From contig JADJAL010000051.1 of assembly GCA_016704305.1 (NCBI GenBank), forward strand, positions 1 to 42,385: a DNA stretch of 42,385 nt, read 5' to 3'. The DNA comes from Haliea sp. (lineage in GTDB: Bacteria; Pseudomonadota; Gammaproteobacteria; Pseudomonadales; Halieaceae). A program made the position numbers and the translations under genes. Position 1 is the first letter of the stretch. Each line of letters begins with the position of its first letter. The notes below the pieces were generated by a model that saw only the letters and a list, made by a program, of their open reading frames with translations, was not told the origin of the DNA and did no database searches. Of the stretch, positions 26,145 to 35,579 are shown one piece after another.

Positions 26145-26574
26145 CCTGCAGCCGCTGCAACGCCGTGCGCAGTGCTTGCGGGATGGGCACCGAACGATTC
26201 TGCGCACGCTCCACGAACACATGCACGAAGTGCCCGTGCGCGACGGCCTCCTGCTCGCCGTCCCTGAAGATCGCGATGCCGTACTGCACTGAACTGTTGC
26301 CCAGGCGGTCCACGCGCAAGCCCGCGTCGATCGCTTCGGGGTAGGTGATGGGGGCGTGGTACTCGCAGCCGGAGCTCACCACGTAGCCGACGATGCTGCC
26401 ATCGCCGATGTCCAGACCGCCCTCTTCAATCAGGTAGCGGTTGGCGGCGGTATCGAAGTAGGAGTAATACATCACGTTGTTCACGTGGCCGTAAATGTCG
26501 TTGTCGGACCAGCGCGTGGTGATGGGATAAAACACCTTGTAGTCGGCGCGCGTGGGACGCGCGGGCTTGTTCAT
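26131..26574 (-). CDS. Hot-dog-fold acyl-CoA thioesterase
   Basis: A 147-residue single-domain thioesterase of the 4-hydroxybenzoyl-CoA / YbgC type. The signature TRWSDNDIYGHVNNVMYYSY contains the catalytic Asp (DNDIYGHVN). It would hydrolyse an acyl- or aroyl-CoA to recover CoA in the cytosol. The start overlaps the stop of the iron alcohol dehydrogenase (ATGA), so the two are coupled. It is the last gene of a quinone oxidoreductase, alcohol dehydrogenase, thioesterase run. The acyl group is unknown. Confidence 0.9.
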   Translation of the reverse strand: MNKPARPTRADYKVFYPITTRWSDNDIYGHVNNVMYYSYFDTAANRYLIEEGGLDIGDGSIVGYVVSSGCEYHAPITYPEAIDAGLRVDRLGNSSVQYGIAIFRDGEQEAVAHGHFVHVFVERAQNRSVPIPQALRTALQRLQVTVP

Positions 26575-27737
26575 GCCGCCGCTCCGTAGGCCGCCTGGTA
26601 AATTGCCAGCGCATCCTCGTAGGCGACCTCGCGCGGATTGTTCACCAACAGTCGCTGTTGCAACATCGCATCGCTGGCCAGCATCGGAAGGTCACTAGCC
26701 CTGACACCCGCCTGCTGCAGGGTAGCGGGCAGCGCGACATCGTCGATCAATTGCCGCAGCGCGGCGATCAGCGCGCTGGTTTTCGCCTCGTCACTACCGG
26801 CAACCGGTGCACCTGTCACCACCTCGGCGAGTTCCGCGTACAAAGTGCTCGCCTGCGGCGCGTTAAACGCCAGCACGGCCGGCAACACCAGCGAGTTACT
26901 CAGGCCGTGCGGGATGTGGTAGTGGCCGCCCAGTGGATAGGCCAGCGCGTGCACCGCCGCAACAGGCGCGTTGGCAAACGCCTGTCCCGCGAGGCAGGCG
27001 CCGAGCAGCATGTTGGCGCGCGCCCGCTGATCGGAGCCGTTGTGGACTGCCGTGCGAATATTGCGCGACAGCAACTGCAACGCGTTGAGGGCGAGATTGT
27101 CGGACAGCGGATTCTTCTTGTGCCGTGACGTGTAAGCCTCGATCGCATGGACCATCGCATCCACGCCGGTCATCGCGGTCACCTTAGGCGGCAAGCCCAG
27201 CGTGAGCGCGGCATCGAGTACCGCGACATCCGGCAACAAAACCTGCGAGGATACGCCCGCCTTGGTGGTCTCGCCCGTAGTGATGACCGCGACCGGCGTG
27301 ACTTCCGACCCGGTACCGGCCGTGGTGGGCACCAGGATCAACGGCAGGCGGCCGCCGCTGACCAGGCCGACGCCATACATCTCCGGCAGGGCCTGTGAGC
27401 CGCCCAGCAACACGGCCACCACCTTCGCCACGTCCATGGAACTGCCGCCGCCGACGGCGATGACGCCATCAACGCCGCCGCTGCGCGCCAGTTCCGTCGC
27501 CGCATATACCGTGGCTTCCGGCGGGTCTTCGCGCACCTGGTCAAACACCAGGGATTGCAGCCCCGCTTGTTCCAGCGCTGCCAATACCGGTTGCACCAGG
27601 CCGATGGCCATCAGGCCGGGGTCGGTCACCAGCAGTGGCCGTGACACACCCAGCCGCCGACACTCGCCCGCGAGCTCCAGAGCACTGCCAGCGCCATTGA
27701 TGATGCGGGCGACGGTATTGAATTCGAAGCGCTGCAT
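26571..27737 (-). CDS. Iron-containing alcohol dehydrogenase
   Basis: A 388-residue group III (Fe-type) dehydrogenase, NAD(P)-dependent. GGGSSMDVAKVVAVL is the nucleotide motif. The metal ligands come from DAMVHAIEAY and the histidines of HALAYPLGGHYHIPHG. It would interconvert an alcohol with its aldehyde or ketone in the degradation pathway. A perfect AAGGAGGT Shine-Dalgarno sequence (27746-27753) lies nine bases before the ATG, implying strong translation. Its stop overlaps the thioesterase start. The substrate is not evident. Confidence 0.92.
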   Translation of the reverse strand: MQRFEFNTVARIINGAGSALELAGECRRLGVSRPLLVTDPGLMAIGLVQPVLAALEQAGLQSLVFDQVREDPPEATVYAATELARSGGVDGVIAVGGGSSMDVAKVVAVLLGGSQALPEMYGVGLVSGGRLPLILVPTTAGTGSEVTPVAVITTGETTKAGVSSQVLLPDVAVLDAALTLGLPPKVTAMTGVDAMVHAIEAYTSRHKKNPLSDNLALNALQLLSRNIRTAVHNGSDQRARANMLLGACLAGQAFANAPVAAVHALAYPLGGHYHIPHGLSNSLVLPAVLAFNAPQASTLYAELAEVVTGAPVAGSDEAKTSALIAALRQLIDDVALPATLQQAGVRASDLPMLASDAMLQQRLLVNNPREVAYEDALAIYQAAYGAAA

Positions 27738-27776
27738 GGTGGGATACCTCCTTACTTCAAAACGTCACATCGTGGC

Positions 27777-28754
27777 CTACATCGTAAGAATGACCTTGCC
27801 GCGCGCGCGGCGTTCGATCATGCAATTGAAGGCGGCTTCATACTGCTCGATCGGGAAGCTGTCGGTCACCACCGGGCTGATTTTGCCACTGGCAAACAGC
27901 GCCCACAGCTCCTCGATGTTTTTGCGGTTGACGTCCGGCTCCTCGCCGGCGAAACGCCCCCAGAATACACCGACTATCGAGCAGCCTTTGAGCAGCGTCA
28001 GGTTGAGCGCGATTTTGGGGATGGGTCCGCTGGCAAAGCCGATCACCAGGTAGCGGCCGTTCCACGCCATGCCGCGAATCGCGGGCTCGGCGTAATCGCC
28101 GCCGACGGGATCGTACACCACGTCCACGCCCTTGCCGCCCGTCAGCTCCTTGATCTTGTCCTTCAGGCTCTCGGTGCTGTAGTTGATCACCTCGTCAGCG
28201 CCCAGCTTTTTGCACAGCGCCAGTTTCTCATCCGTGCTGGCTGCGGCGATCACCCTCGCGCCCATCACCTTGCCGAGTTCGATCGCGCTGGTGCCGACGC
28301 CACCGGCCGCGCCCAGCACCAGCAGCGTTTCACCCGGCTGCAGGTTGGCGCGCTGCTTCAGCGCGTAGTACGACGTAAAGTAGGTGATGCTGACGCCAGC
28401 GGCCTGCTCGAAGCTGAGACTTTCCGGCATCGGGAAAGCAGCGGACTCATGCACCGCGATTTTTTGGCAGAACGCGCCTGAGCCACCGGCGGAGAGTACT
28501 TTATCGCCCACCTTGAACAGCGTGACCTTGTCGCCCACTGCGCTGATCACGCCGGCGCATTCACCACCGGGGATAAACGGCATCTCCGGCTGGTACTGGT
28601 ACTTGCCCTGGATCATCAGCACATCGGGGAAGTTGAGGCCGGCGGCTTTCACGTCGATCAGCACATCGTGCTCGCCTACCGTGGGTTCCGGCCAGTCGGT
28701 GGCCAGCGCCAGCTTGTCCGGCAGTCCGTGTTCTTTGCATATCACTGCTTTCAT
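27777..28754 (-). CDS. Zinc-free MDR oxidoreductase (quinone oxidoreductase-like)
   Basis: A 325-residue medium-chain reductase of the NADPH:quinone oxidoreductase type. It has AAGLNFPDVLMIQGKY near residue 36, the GAAGGVGTSAIELGK nucleotide-binding loop near 148, and no structural or catalytic zinc cysteines. It may reduce an enone or enoyl-CoA-like intermediate. GAGG lies seven bases before the ATG. A terminator upstream (28814-28841) separates it from the thiolase operon, and it leads the run with the alcohol dehydrogenase and thioesterase. Confidence 0.9.
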   Translation of the reverse strand: MKAVICKEHGLPDKLALATDWPEPTVGEHDVLIDVKAAGLNFPDVLMIQGKYQYQPEMPFIPGGECAGVISAVGDKVTLFKVGDKVLSAGGSGAFCQKIAVHESAAFPMPESLSFEQAAGVSITYFTSYYALKQRANLQPGETLLVLGAAGGVGTSAIELGKVMGARVIAAASTDEKLALCKKLGADEVINYSTESLKDKIKELTGGKGVDVVYDPVGGDYAEPAIRGMAWNGRYLVIGFASGPIPKIALNLTLLKGCSIVGVFWGRFAGEEPDVNRKNIEELWALFASGKISPVVTDSFPIEQYEAAFNCMIERRARGKVILTM

Positions 28755-28813
28755 TGTGCTACCTCATGGAGTGAACTCGCCGGTCTTGCGACCATTAATC
28801 AGCGCTTCCCTAA

Positions 28814-28841
28814 AACAAAAACGGCGCCTGTGGGCGCCGTT
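28814..28841 (-). terminator. Intrinsic terminator after the thiolase operon
   Basis: On the minus strand ACGGCGCC, loop CACA, GGCGCCGT, followed by TTTTGTTTT. The 8-bp GC stem is extended by an A-T pair. It lies 15 bases after the thiolase stop and ends the MaoC-SDR-thiolase transcript. Confidence 0.85.
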
Positions 28842-28856
28842 GTGATTGCATTAACG

Positions 28857-30035
28857 TCAGCAGACTTCAAACAAGCCCGCTGCGCCCATGCCGCCGCCCA
28901 CGCACATGGTGATCACCACGTACTTGACGCCGCGCCGCTTGCCCTCGATCAGCGCGTGGCCGATCATGCGCGAGCCGCTCATGCCGTAGGGGTGGCCGAT
29001 GGAAATCGCGCCGCCGTTGACGTTCAGCTTGTCGTTGTCGATGCCGAGCTGGTCGCGGCAGTAAAGCACCTGCACCGCGAATGCCTCGTTCAATTCCCAA
29101 AGGCCGATGTCATCCACCTTCAGGCCGTGCTGCTTGAGCAACTTGGGAACGGCAAACACCGGGCCGATGCCCATGACGTCCGGGGCGCAACCGGCCACGG
29201 CGATGCCGCGATAAATACCGAGCGGCTGCAGGCCTTCTTTCTCGGCGGTTTTCGCGTCCATGACCACTTGCGCGGACGAACCGTCGGACAACTGCGAGGC
29301 GTTGCCGGCGGTGATGGTGCCACCCTCGACCACGGTCTTGAGACCCTTCAGGCCCTCCAGCGTCGTGGCGCGCAAACCTTCATCGGCCGAGACCGTGCCT
29401 TCGGCGAGCGAGGCTTCACCGGTGGCCTTGTCCCATACCGTGCGCTTGCAGGTCACGGCAACCAGCTCATCGGCGTACTTGCCCGCCTCGTACGCGGCGG
29501 CAGTGCGCTGCTGTGATTGCAGGCCATATTCATCCATCGCATCGCGGGAGATTTTGTAGCGATCCGCCACGATCTCGGCGGTCTGCAGCATCGGGACGAA
29601 CATGTTGGGCTCGATCGCCATCAGTTCCTCGTCGACCATGCGGTGCAGGTTCATGTGCTCGTTCTGCACCAGGGTGATGCACTCCAGGCCGCCGCCGACC
29701 ACGCAATCCATGCCGTCATACATGACTTGTTTCGCCGCTGTCGCCACCGCCATCAGGCCGGAGGAACACTGGCGATCCATCGTCATGCCGGAGGTGGTCA
29801 CCGGCAGGCCGGCGCGCAGCGCAATCTGGCGCGCGATGTTGGAACCGGTCGCGCCCTGCTGCAACGCACAACCCATGATCACGTCCTCGACGCGGGCCGG
29901 GTCAATGCCGGCGCGCCTGACGGCTTCCGCCACCGATGCAGCGCCCAGCGTCGCGCCCCCAACGTTGTTGAATCCGCCGCGGAAAGCCTTGGCGATCGGG
30001 GTGCGTGCGGTGGCTACAATTACTGCTTCTCTCAT
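28857..30035 (-). CDS. Acetyl-CoA acyltransferase (thiolase)
   Basis: A 392-residue thiolase catalysing the last beta-oxidation step, cleaving a 3-ketoacyl-CoA with CoA. The catalytic set is complete: nucleophile C90 (DRQCSSG), H348 (SIGHPYGMSGSR) and acid-base C378 (MCVGGGMGAAG). A degradative role fits the neighbours, since SDR and MaoC genes precede it on the same strand with gaps of 52 and 39 bases, and an intrinsic terminator follows. The acyl chain cannot be specified. Confidence 0.94.
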   Translation of the reverse strand: MREAVIVATARTPIAKAFRGGFNNVGGATLGAASVAEAVRRAGIDPARVEDVIMGCALQQGATGSNIARQIALRAGLPVTTSGMTMDRQCSSGLMAVATAAKQVMYDGMDCVVGGGLECITLVQNEHMNLHRMVDEELMAIEPNMFVPMLQTAEIVADRYKISRDAMDEYGLQSQQRTAAAYEAGKYADELVAVTCKRTVWDKATGEASLAEGTVSADEGLRATTLEGLKGLKTVVEGGTITAGNASQLSDGSSAQVVMDAKTAEKEGLQPLGIYRGIAVAGCAPDVMGIGPVFAVPKLLKQHGLKVDDIGLWELNEAFAVQVLYCRDQLGIDNDKLNVNGGAISIGHPYGMSGSRMIGHALIEGKRRGVKYVVITMCVGGGMGAAGLFEVC

Positions 30036-30087
30036 GTCATCTCTCTCCGGTTACGGGGCCGCCCGATGGACGCCCCTGAATCATTCA

Positions 30088-31005
30088 TTACTTGGTCAGG
30101 CCGAGCCCGGCCATCGCCTTGCCCGTCATTTTCACGGTCTGCTCGAACCCGGCCTGCGGCTGGGCTTCACCCACGGGCGAGGAGATCGCATCCCAGTTGG
30201 CGGCGATGCCTTCGGGCGTCTGCTCGGCAGGCGGGAGCCACACGCCGTCGGTTTCGATAATCTTGGCGACAGAGTAAGCACCGGCACCGGCGCAGATGAT
30301 GGTTTTGGTCGGCGCGTCCTCGCTCACCATGTACAGCACGGCGGGCGTCACCGTCTCCGGTGTCAGCAGCGCGAACGCCTCCTCGGGAATCAGTCCCTCG
30401 GTCATGCGCGTGCCGGCGGTCGGCGCCAGCGCGTTGATACGGATATTGTACTTCGCGCCTTCCTGCGCCAGCGTGTTCATCATGCCGATCACGCCCATCT
30501 TGGCGCTGCCGTAGTTGGTCTGGCCGAAATTGCCGTACAGGCCGGAGGAAGACGTGGTCACCACGATGCGCCCGTAGCCCTGCTCACGCATAATCTCCCA
30601 GCACGCCTTGGTGCAGTTCACGCTGCCCATCAGGTGCACGTCCAGCACCAGCCGGAAATCTTCCAGGCTGCCTTTGGTAAAGCTCTTGTCGCGCAGGATG
30701 CCGGCGTTGTTGACCAGGATGTCGACCCGGCCCCATTTGTCCATGGCCTGCTTGACCATAGCCTCGACCTGGTCGAATTTCGCGACGTTGGCGCCGTTGG
30801 CGATTGCCTCGCCACCCAACGCTTCGATTTCGGCGACGACCGCTTTTGCAGCATCCGAGGAGCCGCCGGAACCGTCAACACTGCCGCCGAGATCATTGAT
30901 GACTACTTTCGCGCCGCGCTTGGCCAGCTCAATGGCATGGCTGCGTCCCAGCCCTTGGCCGGCGCCGGTGACGATAGCTACTTTGCCGTCATATCGAATA
31001 GACAT
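30088..31005 (-). CDS. (3R)-hydroxyacyl-CoA dehydrogenase-like SDR
   Basis: A 305-residue SDR resembling the dehydrogenase domain of peroxisomal multifunctional enzyme type 2. TGAGQGLG is at 13-20, NNAG near 99-102, and Ser152, Tyr165 and Lys169 form the catalytic set (GNFGQTNYGSAKMG). The C-terminal extension after residue 250 (EGIAANWDAIS) is also like that family. It would oxidise a (3R)-3-hydroxyacyl-CoA made by the MaoC hydratase next to it. GAGG lies nine bases before the ATG. Confidence 0.92.
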   Translation of the reverse strand: MSIRYDGKVAIVTGAGQGLGRSHAIELAKRGAKVVINDLGGSVDGSGGSSDAAKAVVAEIEALGGEAIANGANVAKFDQVEAMVKQAMDKWGRVDILVNNAGILRDKSFTKGSLEDFRLVLDVHLMGSVNCTKACWEIMREQGYGRIVVTTSSSGLYGNFGQTNYGSAKMGVIGMMNTLAQEGAKYNIRINALAPTAGTRMTEGLIPEEAFALLTPETVTPAVLYMVSEDAPTKTIICAGAGAYSVAKIIETDGVWLPPAEQTPEGIAANWDAISSPVGEAQPQAGFEQTVKMTGKAMAGLGLTK

Positions 31006-31044
31006 TGCTTATTCCCTCTAATGAAAATTGTGAGCTGCCGCCCA

Positions 31045-31509
31045 TCAGCCGGCAACAACCATGGTCAACCATTCCGCAATCAACGCAGGCTTTTCCTCGC
31101 CTTCGATCTCGACAGAGATGGTCTGTTTAACCAGGAACCGGTTGTCATCCTTGCGGGAGATGTCCGCGATCTCGACATTGGCGCGCACGCGCTTGCCCGA
31201 TTTTACCGGCGCCAGGAAGCGCACCTTGTCAAAGCCATAGTTCAGGCCCATGACGATGTTTTCGGGGACAATACCATTGCCCTCAGCCAGTTTCGGCAGC
31301 AGGGATAGCGTCAGGAAACCGTGGGCGATGGTGCCACCAAAGGGGGTATTTTTCGCCGCTTCAAGGTCCACGTGGATGAACTGATGGTCTTCGGTGCAAT
31401 CCGCAAAGGTGTTGATGCGATCCTGCGTGACCTCGATCCAGGGGCCTGGTTCGAACTTGGTGCCGATGGCAGCCAGCATCTCTTCCTTGGGTACAATCTT
31501 TATCGCCAT
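31045..31509 (-). CDS. MaoC-like (R)-specific enoyl-CoA hydratase
   Basis: A 154-residue hot-dog hydratase that adds water to a trans-2-enoyl-CoA to give the (3R)-hydroxy product. The hydratase motif with catalytic Asp and His is visible in DHQFIHVDLEAA, followed by TIAHGFLTLSLLP. It is the first gene of the operon with the (3R)-type SDR and thiolase, which fits an R-pathway beta-oxidation module. GAGGA precedes the ATG. A 16-bp palindrome lies 20 bases upstream. Confidence 0.92.
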   Translation of the reverse strand: MAIKIVPKEEMLAAIGTKFEPGPWIEVTQDRINTFADCTEDHQFIHVDLEAAKNTPFGGTIAHGFLTLSLLPKLAEGNGIVPENIVMGLNYGFDKVRFLAPVKSGKRVRANVEIADISRKDDNRFLVKQTISVEIEGEEKPALIAEWLTMVVAG

Positions 31510-31529
31510 GGTGTGTTCCTCTTTGGTAG

Positions 31530-31545
31530 GGCTTCCCGGGAAGCC
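31530..31545. promoter_or_regulatory. Perfect 16-bp palindrome before the MaoC operon
   Basis: GGCTTCCCGGGAAGCC is a perfect palindrome 20 bases before the MaoC start codon, just after a possible -10 box on the minus strand (TACACT, 31551-31556). It could be an operator overlapping the transcription start. No regulator can be assigned. Confidence 0.5.
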
Positions 31546-31677
31546 TTCAAGTGTAGTCGAGCCGCGCTAGTTCACCCAGCCTGTTCCCCACTGCAAAGGA
31601 CTGCCTGTCGTCAGGATGCGGCTTTTGGCACAGGGGAAGTGGTGAAACACGAAGCGCCCAGAAAAAACGGGGTTTGA

Positions 31678-31690
31678 ACATACAGTATGT
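31678..31690. promoter_or_regulatory. 13-bp dyad in the MaoC-receptor interval
   Basis: ACATAC-A-GTATGT is a perfect dyad with a single central base. It lies about 170 bases before the MaoC start and 40 bases after the first receptor's stop. TetR-family sites often look like this, but chance is possible. Confidence 0.35.
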
Positions 31691-31730
31691 CATTAGCTCG
31701 TTCAAGAATTATCTGACCGCGACGAAGGCG

Positions 31731-34162
31731 TCAGAAATAATAGTCGAAGCGCAGCCCATAGATGCGGGGATCGGTCAGCGTGGTCTGGGCATTCTGCGTG
31801 ACGGTGCTGGGTCGCCCGCGCGTGATGATTTCGCGGTCATCGGTGATGTTTTTGATATAGGCGGTCACCTCCCAGGCGCGATCCCCGGGCGCGGCGTTCA
31901 GGCGCACATCCCAGCGATCCCAGCTGCCGACCTCATCGTAGAGCGGGTCGTTGAAGGGGCTCATCCACTGCTCGCCGGTATAGATGTAGCTGCCGGTCGC
32001 CGACCAGTCGAAGCCGAACATCTCCCAGAAATACGTGGCGTTCAGCGAGGCCTTGTTCTGCGGCGTCAGCGCAAACTGGTTGCCCTTCAGATCCTGCTCG
32101 TCCTGGCACAGCGGCGCCTGGCTCATGCCCTGCGCGAGGGGCCCCAGCGTGCAGGCGTTGGCATCCTTGGTGAAAAATTCATCGTACTCGGTATTGTTGT
32201 AGGAATAGGTGCCGCTCAACATCACCTGGGGCACAGGGAGCGCGCGCACTTCCAGTTCCAGCCCCATGGCCCGGGCCTTGTCGGCGTTCACGAACGTGTT
32301 CAGGGCGATGCCCTCCACCACGTCCTGCTTGATCACCTGCAGATCCTGGTAGTCGTAATAGTAGATGGACGAACTGACATTCAGGCGATTTTCCAGCATC
32401 ACCCCCTTGTAGCCGATTTCGTAGGACAGGATCTCCTCGGGCTTCACCACATCCACTTCCGGGCTGGCCGTGGGCTTCTGGAAATTGAAGCCGCCGGAGC
32501 GGTACCCGGTGGCGATAAACCCGTACAGAAAGTGCTCCTCCGTCAGGAAGTGATCGACACCGACGCGCCAGGTCCACTTGTCCCAGTTGTCCTCCTGCGT
32601 TCGATAGACCGTGGGATCGGTCGGGTCGCCGACAAACTGCACGAAGGTATTGTCGCCGCCCTTTTTCTCGTCATAGGTAAAGCGCAGGCCGGCCGTCAGG
32701 CTGGTCTGCTGCGTCCAGTCCCATTTCAGCTGCCCGTAGCTGGCGTAGGACGTCGTGTCGACATGCGCGTCGCCGCGAAACAGGTAGTTGTCATCACTGA
32801 CGGGCTTGCCCAGCAGGCCGCCAAAAAAGGCGTAGGTCTCCATCAACTGGTCGTTCCATTCGCGGTAGCTGACCACCTGCTCTTCATCGCTGTGGTAGTA
32901 ATACAGCCCGGCAATCACGGAGTAATCACTGTCCCACTCCGAGGTGTACTGCGCTCGTGGGAATCGAACGTCGCTTCCTGGTTGATCACATAGGTCATGT
33001 CCGCCGGCGTCACGGTGTACCCGGGCGCGCCGGGAAACTGGGATACCGGCACGCCAGACAGCAGCAACTTGCTCCAATCCACGCCGGAGTCCGCCTGCAC
33101 GCTGGCATCGGCGTCTACCGTGGTATCGAACCAGTACCTGGAATAACCGCCGGTGTATTTCAGCGCGTAGGTATCGGCGGAGTATTCGCTGTTGACGAAG
33201 GCAGCCCAGCGACTGGTGTCCAGGTCGGGGTCCACGTCCTGCCGGACCTTGTCCTCATCGCGCAGCGCCGGGTTCTCATTCGCCAGGCCCTGGCGCATAT
33301 TGACGAAGTTCTGCTTGGGAAACATGCCGGGAAGACTCAGGGTCTCACCGGTATCCACATCCGTCACCTGCTGCGCCAGTTCGCGCTTGAAGGGCTCCAG
33401 GATATAGCCGTTGCCGGGGCGGTACTTTTGCTCCACGCCCATCACTTTCAGGTTGGTGTTCCAGCGGCTGGTGGTCTGGTGTTCCAGCGCGAACGTCCCG
33501 TACTGCGTGCCGTCCTGTTCGTAATCCTTGCCGTTGTAGAGGTTGGTCTGGAAGCCGTTGCGCCGGATGTCCGAGAGGCCGACCAGCACGCCCAGGTCGT
33601 CCGTCACCGGGCCGCTGGCCAACACCTGGGCCACGGTGCCGTCGTAGTTGGTCAGCTCCCCGGTGGCCGTACCACTCCACTCATCGGCGGGTCGTTTGCT
33701 GATAAAGCTGACCGCGCCGCCAATCGAGTTGCGCCCATACAGGATGCCCTGGGGCCCGCGCAGCACCTCTATCCGTTCGATATCGAAGAACTGTGCGTAG
33801 TTAAATACCCCGTTCTCGGTGTTGTACACCCCATCCCAGTAGATCCCGATGCCGGGGTCGGAGCCCACCGCCAGATTCGGGCGCCCGACGCCGCGAATGC
33901 TCACCGTGAAGGTGGTGATACTGAGCGACGGCGTGTGCGCGACCAGGTCCTGGCCGCCGTCGATACCGAGCTCGCTCAGGGTCGCGCTGTCGAAGGCGCT
34001 GATCGAGGTCGCGGTCTTCATCAGCGCAGACTCGCGCTTGTTGGCGGTGACGATGATCTCTTCCAGCGCATTGCCGTTGTCGGCGAGGGAAATCTGGGCG
34101 AGGGGCGACAACAAACCGCCTGCCACAACCACTGGCAAGCACTGCTTCAGGGAAAGCGTCAT
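31731..34162 (-). CDS. TonB-dependent outer-membrane receptor 1, one-base frameshift
   Basis: Imports a large or scarce ligand across the outer membrane using TonB energy. The N-terminal part has a secretion-like segment, the TonB box-like EEIIVTANKRE, and a plug domain with VSIRGVGR and RGPQGILYGRNSIGGAV. The barrel ends in aromatic YF. One missing base near 32950-32956 splits the gene; repair joins DSHER to QYTSEWDSDYSV and gives 810 residues, a usual size. No Fur box is seen, so iron uptake is not indicated. It sits next to a beta-oxidation operon, so a hydrophobic carbon source is possible. Confidence 0.9.
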
Positions 34163-34221
34163 GGCACTGCACCGTCTTTATAGTTATTGCTTTCAAAATA
34201 CCGCAGGTGAAAATCTTTTAA

Positions 34222-34249
34222 CAGCGGAAAGTTTCAAAACCTCCCGCTG
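34222..34249 (-). terminator. Possible terminator after the four-gene ACAD operon
   Basis: On the minus strand a 12-bp stem (CAGCGG outside, two G-U pairs inside) closes a TTGA loop, then TTAAAAGATTTT. It lies 15 bases after the ACAD11-like gene's stop and before the receptor start. The T run is imperfect, so it may be leaky. Confidence 0.5.
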
Positions 34250-34264
34250 CGCGAAACTCACGCC

Positions 34265-35527
34265 CTAGCCATCGCGAAAGGTCGCATTTCCTGGGTTCAT
34301 CTGCGGCACGTATTTCTTCAGTTCGTTGCGTCCGACCACCATGCGGTGCACGGCATCGGGGCCATCCGCGAGGCGCAAGGTGCGCTGCGCCATGTACATG
34401 GTTGCCAGCGGCGTGTCCTGTGATACGCCCAGCGCGCCAAACATCTGTATCGCCTCATCGACAATGCGGATCGAGATGTTGGGGACGGCGGTCTTGATCA
34501 TCGAAATCCAGATGCGCGCTTCCTTCGCGTCCACGTTGTCCATCATCCACGCGGTTTTCAGCGTCAGCAGGCGCGCCTGCTCGATGTCCATGCGCGCATT
34601 GGCGATGATGTCGATATTGCCGCCGAGGCGCGCCAGCGGCTTGCCGAATGCGGTGCGCGACACAGCGCGGGTGCACATCAGTTCCAGCGCCTTCTCCGCC
34701 GCGCCGATCGCGCGCATGCAATGGTGTATGCGGCCCGGCCCGAGGCGGCCCTGTGAAATCTCAAACCCGCGACCGGGGCCGAGCAAAATGCTGTCCTTGG
34801 GCACGCGCACATTGGTAAAGCGCTGGTGCATGTGGCCGTGCGGTGCATCGTCCATCGAAAACACATTCATCGGCCGGAGATTCTCAACACCGGGTGTATT
34901 CATCGGCACGAGAATTTGCGATTGCTGCAGGTGCTTGGCCGCGTCCGGGTCGGTCTTCACCATCACGATCATGATCTTGCAGCGCGGATCACCGGCGCCG
35001 GAGATATAGTGCTTCTCCCCGTTGATCACCCACTCGTCGCCATCCAGCACGGCGGTGGTGCTGATATTGGTGGCATCGGAGGATGCGACGCCCGGCTCGG
35101 TCATCGCGAACGCGGAGCGAATCTCGCCATTCAACAGCGGCTCCAGCCACTGCTTTTTCTGTGCCTCGGTGCCGTACTTGTGCAGCACTTCCATGTTGCC
35201 CGTGTCCGGCGCGGCGCAATTGAACACTTCGGCGGCCATGTGCGACTTGCCCATCTCCTCAGCCAGATAGGCGTATTCCACCGTATTCAGGCCGGAACCG
35301 GATTCGCCGGTGAGGAAGAAATTCCACAGGCCGGCGGCTTTGGCCTTGGCTTTGAGTCCTTCCCGAATATCGGTCTGCCGGTCGGTGAATGTCCAGCGGT
35401 CGCCTACGCCGATATCGCTGTAATACGCGTGCTCCTGCGGCTGGATCTCCTCCTCGATGAAGCGCTTTACTTCTGCCAGAAGCGGTGCCACGTTGGTGCT
35501 GATTCCCAAATCCATTGTCGTTGCCAC
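34265..35527 (-). CDS. ACAD10/11-like acyl-CoA dehydrogenase
   Basis: A 420-residue FAD-dependent acyl-CoA dehydrogenase. It has FAMTEPGVASSDATNISTTA, WVINGEKHYISGAG, and the C-terminal LADGPDAVHRMVVGRNEL typical of the ACAD11 branch. The GTG start at 35527 (MATTMDLGIS) has GGGAG seven bases upstream; the ATG at 35515 lacks such spacing. ACAD10/11 in animals help degrade 4-hydroxy acids together with a kinase domain, and no kinase is seen here. It is the last gene of the operon with the acyl-CoA ligase and dehydrogenase pair. Specificity unknown. Confidence 0.9.
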   Translation of the reverse strand: MATTMDLGISTNVAPLLAEVKRFIEEEIQPQEHAYYSDIGVGDRWTFTDRQTDIREGLKAKAKAAGLWNFFLTGESGSGLNTVEYAYLAEEMGKSHMAAEVFNCAAPDTGNMEVLHKYGTEAQKKQWLEPLLNGEIRSAFAMTEPGVASSDATNISTTAVLDGDEWVINGEKHYISGAGDPRCKIMIVMVKTDPDAAKHLQQSQILVPMNTPGVENLRPMNVFSMDDAPHGHMHQRFTNVRVPKDSILLGPGRGFEISQGRLGPGRIHHCMRAIGAAEKALELMCTRAVSRTAFGKPLARLGGNIDIIANARMDIEQARLLTLKTAWMMDNVDAKEARIWISMIKTAVPNISIRIVDEAIQMFGALGVSQDTPLATMYMAQRTLRLADGPDAVHRMVVGRNELKKYVPQMNPGNATFRDG

Positions 35528-35579
35528 TGTCACTCTCCCAATACTCGTAATGTAACCATTGATCGAACGTGCTCCTGTC

